A stretch of 64,000 nucleotides of DNA, taken from Larus michahellis. Its lineage: Eukaryota; Chordata; Aves; Charadriiformes; Laridae. Every line of letters begins with the position of its first letter. Positions within the stretch are counted from its first letter, which is position 1. The position numbers and the translations under genes were made by a program. Where the stretch lies: NCBI RefSeq assembly GCF_964199755.1, contig NC_133930.1, forward strand, positions 55,519,962 to 55,583,961, read 5' to 3'. A model generated the notes under the pieces. It saw only the letters and a list, made by a program, of their open reading frames with translations, made no database searches and had not been told where the DNA came from. Shown here one piece after another: positions 1 to 10,500 of the stretch.

Positions 1-813
1 TAAAACTAGTCTCCTGGCTCATTAAAGCTGCAATCATGTTGTGATTAACCGAGACAGTGCTAGTGAACATCTAGTAGTCAACATTCACACATGTTCCACT
101 TTCTCTAGCCTGCAGGGTGCCTATGCACAAATGCAGGCACAATAGGTGTAGTGTAAGTGCATTCATATATGTATATGCAGACACTGAGAGAGTATGCCCC
201 TCTGTTCACTTTTTCCCTAACGGAATCTGCTGCAATAAAGGCATTAACTACATTCCAAACACATTATCAAGACACTGATGAAACTCAGCCTTGCCTTGAG
301 ACAACTTGGACCAAGAACCGTAGGAAGTTGGGACGCGGGGCTCCCATGAGATGGGCGAGTCCTGTGCAGAACGGAAGACCCTGGCCCCGCAGGGAGCCGA
401 GGGACCGACCCTACCGTGGTGCTACCGCTGTCCCAATCCACCTCCAGCAAGGGACTCTTGGAAGCCACCTTGCTCCTAGGGGAAAAAAGACATCCCAAAC
501 CGCCACAGCCCGTGCCATCAGCCCGGCAGGTTGTGCCTGCGCTCCAGGCAGGGAACCGGCTCCGGATCTGTCCTAAGAGGATGCAGGTCTCCCCACCATC
601 GCTCTCCAGCGCCTTCCCAGGCCACCCAGGTCCCGCAGCAACCCCAGCGCCGCGGGAAAGCCTCGCAACGCTAAACTGCAAACTCCCCGTTTCCCGCCAT
701 GCCGGCGGCATTTCCCCCGGGCACACCTCCCCCCCAGATGCAGCAGGCATGCCCGGCAGCGGGGCCAGGCCACCCGCCCCCCCGCACCGCCCCCTCCCCG
801 GGCCGCCACTTAC
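1..813 (-). other. Start of intron 1 of the left-end minus-strand gene
   Basis: Everything left of the donor at 813-808 should be intron 1 of the minus-strand gene whose first exon ends at 814. The right half (about 330-813) is part of the CpG island and is GC-rich; the left 300 bases are ordinary AT-richer sequence. Reading frames through the GC-rich half on both strands have no acceptor or donor context and no family likeness, so I do not call genes in them. Confidence 0.55.
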
Positions 814-898
814 CGCCGGCGGCGGCCGGGTCCGCGCCGAGAGCCGCCACCCAGCGCAGGCAGAGGCAGAGGGCAGCCAGCATCGCCTTCCTCCCCAT
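814..898 (-). CDS. First coding exon of a secreted or lysosomal protein (ASAH1 is a synteny-based candidate only)
   Basis: The exon starts with ATG at 898-896, in a fair Kozak context (G at -3, G at +4). It encodes 28 residues plus one base of a split codon and ends at a consensus GTAAGT donor (813-808). The peptide begins MGRK, then has a hydrophobic stretch rich in Leu, Ala and Cys and a small-residue Ala-Leu-Gly-Ala segment near residues 18-22. That fits a signal peptide with a cleavage site near residue 21, so the product probably enters the secretory pathway. The exon lies in a CpG island about 245 bp downstream of a tandem octamer promoter motif, as expected for exon 1. In mammals the minus-strand gene after PSD3 is ASAH1 (acid ceramidase), which also starts with a short signal-peptide exon. 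I infer this identity from gene order alone; I do not recognise the residues. Later exons lie outside the window. Confidence 0.6.
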
Positions 899-956
899 CT
901 CGCCTCTTCGCTCCCTGCGCGGCAGAAAAGTTTCGGTGCAAAAGTTTTTGGTTTGC

Positions 957-977
957 TTTTTTTTTTTTTTTTTTTTT
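957..977. repeat. T21 homopolymer (A21 on the transcribed strand), 5' leader or core promoter
   Basis: A run of 21 T on the plus strand lies 59 nt upstream of the minus-strand start codon and is followed by more A/T-rich sequence to 1020. It is an island of AT inside a GC-rich CpG island. If transcription starts near the octamer motifs, the mRNA leader would contain A21. Confidence 0.9.
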
Positions 978-1141
978 AAATTTGAGGTTTTCGTTTGGGT
1001 TTTTCTTTTTTAAAAATACAACTGCAGCGCACAACTAACGCGATGGCAGTGAACCGCCCCGGGAGTCCCCCCAGCAGCGGCAGGCCAGCCAACCCCCCTG
1101 CCACCGCCGCTCCCTCCCCGGGCCCTTATGTCCCCGACAAT

Positions 1142-1157
1142 ATGCAAATATGCAAAT
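1142..1157 (-). promoter_or_regulatory. Two abutting octamer (POU/OCT) motifs
   Basis: ATGCAAAT occurs twice with no spacer (1142-1149 and 1150-1157); on the minus strand this reads ATTTGCAT twice. The octamer is the known binding site of POU2F1/POU2F2-class factors. It lies between the inverted CCAAT box and the start codon of the minus-strand first exon, a usual place for a proximal promoter element. Confidence 0.75.
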
Positions 1158-1172
1158 GAGCCCGCGCACCCC

Positions 1173-1210
1173 ATTGGGCGCGCGCCGCGGGGGCGGGGCG
1201 GGGCGGAGCG
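1173..1210 (-). promoter_or_regulatory. Inverted CCAAT box and GC boxes
   Basis: ATTGG at 1173-1177 is CCAAT on the minus strand, an NF-Y-type site. It is followed upstream (higher coordinates) by three overlapping GGGCGG units at 1191-1207, SP1-type GC boxes. Together with the adjacent octamers they form a compact TATA-less promoter module for the left-end gene. Confidence 0.65.
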
Positions 1211-1530
1211 GGGGCCGTTGCAGGGGGGCGGGGGGGTGTCACCGAGCGGAGCCCGAACGGCTCCCGCGGGGCGCCGCGACCCGGCACGGCCCCGTCCGGC
1301 CCGGCACGGCCGAGGCAGGATCTCAGGCAGCGCGCATCAGTGTGCGCAGACCCCTCGGCTCTTGAGCCCCCGGGCCTGGCTGCTCCCCTTGCCCACCCGC
1401 ATCTGCCCTCTCCCCGCCGCGCCAGCCCTGCCCGCGCGGCCCCGCCGCTCTCCCCTTGGTCCTCCCTGCCTTTGGCGACCTGGCTCGCCGTGCCTCGGAT
1501 ATGGTCTTCCCTCCCATCCGTGCTTTTGCA

Positions 1531-4500
1531 CCAGGAGCCAAGCGCTAAACTGATTTTCAGCTCAGTGCCTGCAAGGGGCCTTCTACTGTTCTCTTGAAAA
1601 ACCTTTGCCAAAGCCTTGTTTTGCCGGCACTCGAGGGGATGGAAGTTTGGAGCGTAAATTGGTCCACTGGAGATTGCATCTGCACTCTGGAGAAACGCAA
1701 AGTTGCCTCTGAGCTTTTCAACTCTCTCTGCCCTTCTCTCAGCAATATGGTTTGCAAGCAGCTTTGCGTCAGTGGCCACTGGGTGAAAGATCAGTTATGT
1801 AATGACGTGTAATAGAGAAATATTAAATTAATAACAAGACCAGTTTTCATTTCACTGCGCTGTGTGGTGTCAAAGGCCCAGCTTCATCAAGAAGCTTAAT
1901 GACACTTGCAGGCAATGAGGGCTCCCTGGGTTTTGCAACGTGAAGCAAATGGGATCAGCTTTAAGGGTAACCAGTTCTTCTCAGACTGGACACCTTAGGA
2001 GACTGGCTGGCTCATATTAGCAAGGCTATTCAATAAAGGTTCCTCGAGTGTAGAACTGGTCACCTTTGCAACGTTAGATTCCAATAAAAGACCAGTAATA
2101 TCTATACGTGAGAACACATCTTCTGCAGGACACAACTTGACATTCTCCCACCACCAGCCCCTATTTATATCCAAAAGGCATTGAAAGAATGTAATGAGGG
2201 CGCAAACTGATTGTGCTGAGACTTTCTTTCCAACTGAGACAACCGGGGCGGCAGGGTCAGGGAGGAGGGCTAAAGCAGTGGGTGAGGCAGTGTGAGAGGG
2301 TGGGAGTCAGAGGCAGGGGATAGGAGGTGAAGAGCCTGGGGGTCAGGGGGGAGGCCAGCCGTCCTCACCAGCGAATGGTGGTGGCGTGAGAAGAGAAGTA
2401 TATGGTTTCTGCTGCAGTTTGCTAAGTACCGCGCATACCCTCTGCCCAGTGTCTGAGACCCTCTCATCAAAACAATATCAAGAATTTTCTCGTGTCTTTT
2501 TTTTTTCCAAGCGTGGACTAAACAATGCATTTTCTCCTGATCTAATTTAGTTGAAACTCTATAGTGTAATTTCCCCCCTAGAAATAAGCCTGACTCTATC
2601 TAGGTTCAGACATCCTTCCTAGAGAATTCCAGTCTCTGCAGCCAACATCTGGCAAACTAAAAGAACAAACAATTTAAAGCAAGCTGCTGTAACGGAGACT
2701 GTCGTGCCACCTTGATCGCAGGTAGCAGTTGATGATACCAACCCAGCTGGAGCAAAACACAGCATGAAGACTCGTTTTGCACAGCTACTTCCATGGCTAC
2801 TGAAGCAAAAACTTACGTTACAATATGATTGTGGGAAGACAACTAGTGTAATTTTAACTGCTGATAGGATTGGATTAAGCAGGTAGAAAAGAGCAGTGGC
2901 AACTCTTGGCAGGCCTGCCCTGGGTGGACTACTGGCCCCCACTAACCTCTGCTAATCCACAGGCTGTAATCACACTTCAGTTCATTCCCAATGCAGATTG
3001 TGAAACCCACCAATAGCAAGGGCAGGCAGCAGATTTACAAACTACTCAGAATCAATTCTAATTTGTGACACTGAAAATGCATGTTTGCATAATTTTTTGT
3101 TCCTTTTCATGACCATGCCTCATTCTAAAACATAATCTGAAAGAGTTACGCAAAGTCTACGCCCACAAGAAAGAAGGAAAATTAAAAACAAAACACTAAA
3201 AGCTTTCAAGTGATGAAAGGGTGGAGGAATAATTCTGGTTTTTCAGATCTTGAACAAGTTGCCTAAGTCTGTTGTAAACCCAGCTGCAAAATAATCTGAA
3301 ATAGATGGGACTTCATGAAGGCAGAATGTGTCCCTGAACACTAAACAATGTGCAGTTGCACCAGTCTGACACAGCACATTTTCCAATATTTAAAAACTTT
3401 CTTTCCCTTGAAGATAATCATGATCAGATGGAGAAGAAGAAGCTTCATGGCATCAGCTCAGTGTGCTTCAGTCCAATCATTAACTGGATTTGAGTTTTGC
3501 TTCCTTCGTAAAATACTTAATCCTATAGGGGAAAGCAAAGCTCGATCTGTAAAACAGAGTCTGATTTATAGTACTTAGGGATTCCAAAGCGGGTGGAAGG
3601 TAACAGAGTGAGAGCAAAAATACATTATTTCTAACAAGGGGGGGATGACGGGGGACAGGGGGGACAAGTCTGGAGGAATGGAGACAGGAGTTGCATAACT
3701 AGGCTGGTACTTGCACCCACAGACCATGTGGAAGGTTAAAGTCAAAACAAGCCCCCAAGTGTCTCCAACACAACGTGAGCATCGTTTCTTGTGTGGTGCG
3801 GCTGTGCTAAACCTCAGGCAAATTCACTGGCCTCACACAACAGCAAGCAAGAGGAGAATCAACCCCAAAATTCCATTTCCACAGCAATGCTCCAAAACCA
3901 GCTTGAAACACAGGGCAAAAGGGGAGTAGGGGAAGACACACAGAGAGATAGAGAGACACTAACACTAACTTCGAAAATTCCTGTGCTGCTTTAATTCTAT
4001 TCCTATGAAAGATTTGATAGCTGAGGATGAGAGGTCTTCAAGGATGAGAGGTCTTCCAACAAAAGCATCTGCTCAGAAACAAAAAAAAGCCATGTTCCGC
4101 TCTCCTTCTGACTAGGAAATACAAGTAAGTAATAAGTCTTTTTTTCTCCCTAAAAGTATTCAAATTTTCTCTTCTTCCCCAGAAGAGAAAAATTGAAATT
4201 AAATCCAAAAAGTGGGAGTGAGCTTCCAGGTGATTTCTGTGCTAGTAAGTTCAAAAAACAAGAAAGGAATCCTCATCTCCTACTCTAAGTTTCTTCAAAG
4301 ATATTTTTTTAAATCTCTTTTTTGTGAAAACCAGCCATTTTTAATGAAACACCAGTTTGGAAATAAAAAAGAGGACACTCTTCCTTGCCTGTGTCCGTAA
4401 TGACTAATTGGGCTACAGCAACAGCTTCACGTGCAGCGGAGGTCCTCTCGTCCTGGGCTGAGTCTCTTTGACATGCTCTGAGCAAGGAGCAACACAGCAT

Positions 4501-7500
4501 CAAGCCATCCAAGGGCTTGAGTGTGACCTGTGGCAAGCCTGTCTCACCAACAGTGACCTACAAGCCCTTTTTGTGGCACAGTATTGCCGGCCTGTCCACA
4601 CTGGCAGTGAGCGTGGGGCGCAGGTACCCGTCCGTAGGGGCAGCCCAGGGACAGGCAGGCACGCAGGCAGGGGTGAGAGACAGCTGCAGGAAAGTCTGCG
4701 GCTCGTGGATATCACGAATCTCCCTAAACGTGCAACGGTGGGAAAGATGACAGCAGGAACCACCTGGGTGACTGTTTAGGAGCACAACCTGTGCAACTTC
4801 CGTGCTGTTGGTACCTGGAGGATCTCAGATGAAGGCATTCAAATATGGGGAGCTGTGCAGCAGCTGCAGCTCTGCCTGCAACAGGGAGGGCACCTGTTCC
4901 TCCTGCTCACTCTTTTGTTCTGCAGAGAGGCTCCTCCAGTCTTCAGTGCCACACACGCAACAGGAGGAGGGGCTCCTCCTTGTGTAAAATAGCCTTTAGC
5001 TGTCCTGCCTTGCTTAACATTTCTATTGGGGTGGTGTGACTTGCTGTTCTGTTCCCAGGTTGCCTTATCTTGCAGACAAGGTCCTGTCTCGCTGATTAGC
5101 ACAAGGATTCATCCCTCTTCATCCCGCTTTCATCTTTTCAGTGCAAAATGCAAGCTGCCTACTCCTTCAAATAAAGAGATACAGGCTAGAGCAGGATGCC
5201 CTGCTCTGCTAGTGAGCTGTGGATCTGGCTGCGGAGTAAGCTTGGGCTACAATTTTCTCAACTGTGCTTTAATTAATTATCACGCTACCGGTAATGCCTG
5301 CCAAAGTCAGCTAGCTGTCTCGCCAGACACATCTTTCAAAATGCAATGCCAGGGGAGAGACATTCCTGCACCCCTTTTTGGGGTGGCGGGTAGGGGAGTG
5401 TAGTCCAGCTCCCCCCTCATTGGCCATGGGGCTGGTGTGCTGACCCAGCACGGTCCCCCTCGCTGACCCTCACGTGGCTCCCAAGCCCTGCCTGCAGTAG
5501 GTTAAAGATGACGTTGTCTGAAACTTTTGCAAGGTTACGAAAATGTGCAAGGGCAGGGGGGAGAAGGAGAGAGAAGAGCTGTTGCCTGACTGAAAGCGGT
5601 CAGTCCCAGTGGTGCCTGGCTGCCCGTAGGGGCTGGAGCAAGCCATCATGCCAGCAGGCTGCCTGGTGGAGAGACGTCAGCATCCCCTGCTCGCTGTTGT
5701 TCTTCTCCTGCAATTTGCTAAACTCATCTCTTTAACCATGGGAACAGAGCCTTCTCACTCAGGTCCCAGCCTGGCAGCCTGCGTCCCTGCTTGCCAAGGG
5801 GAGAGCGAGTAGGAAGAGAGAGCAATGCACGGCACCACCAGTATGGGAAAACGAATGTGTCATTTCTGTCTCGAGAAATGTATCGGGGAAGAGAAGCCAC
5901 TTCTCTGGCCTCTGGGCTCTCCAGTGAGGGAGAGGATAATCGCACACTCTCTGCTTTTCCTTTATTTTGCTGTGCAAGGCTGACAGATGGTGTGTGGTGC
6001 AGCCAAGGCTGGATTCCAACTTGTATCTCCTTCGGTTGCTCGCAACTTACTGAGAACACATTCCTCCTTGGGCTGACATTTCCATCTCATCCCAAAGGGG
6101 ATTTGTTTTAATTTTCATTTAAAGTTTAGGCTGAGTTAGCATTGCTGCTCTGGGGTTTCGCAACTGGCAAGTACAAACTCCCTTCTGGCCCAACACTCCT
6201 GCTGTGGACATCCAACCCAAATGCTCATGGAGCAAGGGCTGTGCTCCCAAAGGGCAGTTCAGCCTGCCTGTGGTCAAAGCACACTCGTGCAGTGCCTCCA
6301 GGAACTACGGAGGGATGCTGCAGTGATTTTGTGCTCCTAACTCCTATGTGCATCAGTCTTTAGGTCTCATGGAAATTTAAAAGTTCTTAAGCAAACCTTG
6401 AACTCAGTTAGTGATGTGCCTTCAAACTATGAACAGGAAACTGGCCGAGGTTGCAGATGCACAGTGAAATATCCTTGTCTGGTCTATTCTATTTGCCACA
6501 TGTAAATAAACAATAAATAGTATTTATTTCCACCCACTTCTTTTGTCATGTTACTTTATGGTCTTGACAAGTATGATGACACTTTGTGTGAACATGGACA
6601 GCTGCTGTCCCTGTCCCAGGGATACTCCTGCCAAAACGAAGACATGGCAACAAAGAGCAGATATAAACAAGGGGGGAAAGGGAGAGGGAGGGCAGGGGCT
6701 GCAGCAGCAAGATCCCACCCTTCGTCAATCTACCGCAATCACCGTACAAACTATGGGAGAAGCCTGAAAAATGGTAGACCTGATTCCTTGGTCATGAAGG
6801 GCTTCAGAGCCCATAGACAGGATTCTCCAAGTTAGAAAAAGACGTTTTCCCTTGGGGGCTCTTCATTCAGAGGGGCCCTGTGAGGGAAGTACATCAACTT
6901 GGCCTTCAGGGCACCAAACGATGCCATCATTGTCATCTGCTCATGGCAGCCACAAATCTGAGGAAGGTTTTTTCTGTTTTTAAAGTCCCAAAGTGCTCAG
7001 TCTGGCAGTTTGAATGTGAAACGCACGTGCCTGCCACTGGAGGCATTGCCATATGGCACGCCAGAGAAGAGGCATGTTCCAGTTCCTGCTGGAGTCCAGG
7101 GACACCAGCCCTGGGTGTTAAGGGCAGCCCTGGAAGCAGAAAATACAGCCAGTCCGCCTCAGGGTCCTCTCCACCAGCCAGAGCACACACAGAGGAGATG
7201 GAAATTTGGCTGGTTTGATGGTCTCTGACACCATCTTCCTCCTGACTTAGTCCTGTTGTGCCCCAGTGTTTCCCTGGGGCTGTAGCAGACATCAGTGAGA
7301 CCCCGTTGCTGCTCGAGAGGAAACCACTGGCAGCAGCTCTTCTCCTCTGCAGCTCCTAAGGCCATGTGTAAGCACTTTATAGAAAGAGTAGGAAGCTGAG
7401 GCACCAAAGATTGCAACGGCCTGCCCCAAGGCTGTGTACAAAGTCAGGAACAGAAAGAGACCCAGAGCGCAGAGCACCTTTGTCAGAGCAGGCTCCCCAC

Positions 7501-10500
7501 CCCCTGGCCTTCCTGAGGGGTGTAAAACCAGAAGAAATAATGAAAAGCATGAAAAGGATTTGCTGCCTTCGTCTCCTCTGGACGCCAATGGTATCAGGCT
7601 CTACCACTGCCTTCAACTCCTCCATGTTCACATCTCCCAGCGTGTCCTTGAAGTCCATTGGGGAAATTGTGTTTTCATGTCTAGTGGGGGAAAAGTAGCC
7701 ATGTGTGTTTATACACAAGTCTGCAGTTGTGTAGATGGTAGGACGCCAAACAAAAATGTCTATTCTTATAAACCTTCCTGTTTACTTACTATGGCAGCTA
7801 CCTCGGTAAATGTCCCTGTGTTTAAAGTTATAAAGAGGCCATTCAAGGGATCACTAAAAGGCTTAGAAATCTCCAAGGATCAGACTCCAGGCATGAATTA
7901 GGTAATGGTCGTATTAGCATAGCCTGTTTTTCCGAGGCAGCTGATAACATTGTAACTAACCAAACTATGACATAAATTTGCCCCAGGAAACAGGCAAAAT
8001 AGCTCTGTGTGTTGTTTCAAATTACTTATCCTGCGGGAATTTTAAGAATTCCTGTTAAATAATTAGGGACATGTGAATTTAATTTCCGGTCAGTCTGATG
8101 CCATGAGAACTCTGGGAATGAAGCTTTTTTAAGGAATATCGGTTCCTTTGTTGTTAGGTGAACTTCTTCCTCAAATTTTCCGGGGTCATGATGTTTAAAG
8201 TCATTCACATCCTTAGGTATTATTAAGGCTTCCAGGCCCTTGCATGTAGGAACATAAAAAAGTTTTTTTGGACTAACAAACACAAAAATTATTTTTGACC
8301 TCAAACACTGGGGAAAATCAAAATCAGCTGGAGAAGTTCCTAGTGCACACAGTGCTGTGGACTCGCATAGCTGAGATGGGCCTGTGGATGTAGCGAAAAC
8401 TCCTTCCGACAAGCGGGAAGGTCCCAGGAATGCATCTGCTTTGCTGGTGGCAGTGGAGCCCCATGACAGCTGCCCACTGGCCCCCTGGGCCTCAGGATGG
8501 GCTGAGCTTTTGCTGGGCAGGGGAGCGCACCACTGGCTGGGTGCCGCTTCCAGCAGCACATCTGTGCTGCACCAAGGCCGTCGTTGATAAAGCTAGGCTT
8601 TTCCTCTCCAGTGAAAAGAAATTATTAACTCTTCACTGCTGTTTTACATTTTCCTCCAAGCATTGACACTTTCCCAAGGCCATTTTGATGTAAAAACAAA
8701 ATGTTGCTCTGCACAAAATTTGCCACAAATCACTAAAGGCCCTCAGTCTTCTTGGTGCTCAGCCTTGACACTCAGCTCCTGGTGGATGCCTCAGCTTGCC
8801 TCCAGCCCAGAACCAAACAGCTCTTTCCCATCTAGCAGCTGTAGCACAGGTTGTTATGCAAACGGCAGTTTCTATCTCTTCCACATGCTCAGACAGCTCC
8901 TGACAGAGATGGACATCTGCATTTACTGATCATGGGCTACTTGTGGAGATGCTTGGCCGTGTGATGCTTAGGCACCCTGGAGGACAAAATGCAGGACTCT
9001 CTTTGGCAGCAGTTTTGACCTAGATGTGGTCTCGAATTCAGGTCTCAGAAATGCCACCTAAACCCATCATAAGTGCCACTGCAGAAGATGCGAGGCGATG
9101 CTGAGAATGGGATGACACCACTCTTCCCCACAGGAGAGGTGGGCTGTGCACACACTGAACCCATGCATACCTGTTCCACCACATGAAGAAGCAGGGGTGC
9201 ATCCAGTTGCACACGTGTGCTTTAGCCATGTGGTTTTCTGCAAATGTTGTGGTTGAGGGACAGAGTTGAACTCACAGGCCTGAGAAGAAGCTGTAGAAAA
9301 TACATGCAGCAGAAAGAATGAACACTACTGAGCCTTGCTTAAAAAGTGCTGGGCTTTCTTTGTTTTGTTTCAAAAGACAAATGCTGGGGTATTTTTTATT
9401 TGCCTTCTGGTCTTTGAGGTTTAACATTCTCTCGTCAAACTCTTCTCTGTGGCCATGAAGGCTAAACATTTACTCTTCTGTAATGCAAGCTGTGAGTTGT
9501 AAGTAATTACAGGACTGGAAGAGGAGTATTACATAAACTACCTGCTTCCACGAGACTTGCCCTCATTCCTGAGAGTTTCAACCCCTTTTAGGATTACGGA
9601 ACAGTTCACAAGCTGCCCCTGGTTTTCTCTTGCTTGTTAATCTCCTAACAGATTTACTGAATAATTCTTTTATCATTTATTTATGTTTGCCAGAAAACTA
9701 GTGGAAAGGCACCCTCTGACTCCTTCAACAGTTCATATTGGTATTGTGATTTGTCATCTCAGCCAAGCAGAGATTTTTTTTTGTTGTTTTGGCCTGTGTA
9801 TTCCTTAACAGCCTGGGGAGAAGAAAGCTTTGCAAAAGAAAGAATTAGCCTCAAAGGAGCTTCCACACGTGGACGTGGAAAAAACAGTTCCTATATAAAA
9901 GCTTTCTTTTCACAAGGGAGATCTAAAAAAAATTCCTTGTGTTTTAGGGACATTACAGGACCCTGATTAGAGAGGAGAGCCACCTTGTGAGTTACTTTGC
10001 AGGCAATTGAAGTGGACAGTCTCCGCCCTGTTTGGTTCTGGGCTGTCACCTTTATTCCTTCCCAAGATAAAGCAGAGACAGACAACAGAGCAAACAAAGC
10101 TAATGGATTAAGGCAAATTTGGGGCTGATTAGGCATGGTAGAGGACGGAGTCAGTGCTCCATGGATAATTCACGATGAAACAGCTGCAGGCTTCTCTTTC
10201 GAGGGAGAAGTAGAGCTCAGCAAAGTATTTTCAACCGAAATAGTTCTCGGCTTTGAAAACTTATGTTATGACTCAATCACAGTATTTTGCAGTTTTGTGC
10301 TGAATTAACCAAAGTGTTCAAGGTTGAAAAATAATGCCACCCAACCTTTTTGATTTGAAACAGTTTTTAAAGCAAAACATTGCTTTTTAAAACTTCCTGG
10401 TTTGGAACCTCCTTTCAAATTTATTTTTAAAAAGTAGGAAAGGAGATGACCACCCAGCTCTTGGAATCAAATTTGAATATTGAACATTTTTTGATTTAAT

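Larger units (their letters stand above)
320..1530. promoter_or_regulatory. CpG-island promoter region
   Basis: CpG dinucleotides and GC content rise sharply here compared with the flanks, most densely at 800-1320. The island covers the first exon of the minus-strand gene and its upstream region, so it most likely is that gene's promoter. From upstream to downstream on the minus strand it shows GC boxes, an inverted CCAAT box, two octamer motifs and then the start codon. A direct repeat of CCGGCACGGCC occurs at about 1280-1311. A divergent plus-strand transcript is possible but no plus-strand exon is visible. Confidence 0.75.

Noticed and set aside
416..979. 187-codon plus-strand open frame in the CpG island
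   Set aside because: It overlaps the antisense first exon, is Pro/Ala-rich and ends in a phenylalanine run coded by the T21 homopolymer; a composition artefact.
1126..1779. 217-codon minus-strand open frame through the promoter region
   Set aside because: It crosses the octamer, CCAAT and GC boxes, gains its length from stop-poor GC-rich sequence, is Arg/Ala/Gly/Pro-rich in its second half and shows no domain.
8026..8559. 177-codon minus-strand open frame
   Set aside because: No recognisable domain, no promoter or splice context, and no residue pattern of a known family; kept as a chance frame that only transcript evidence could rescue.
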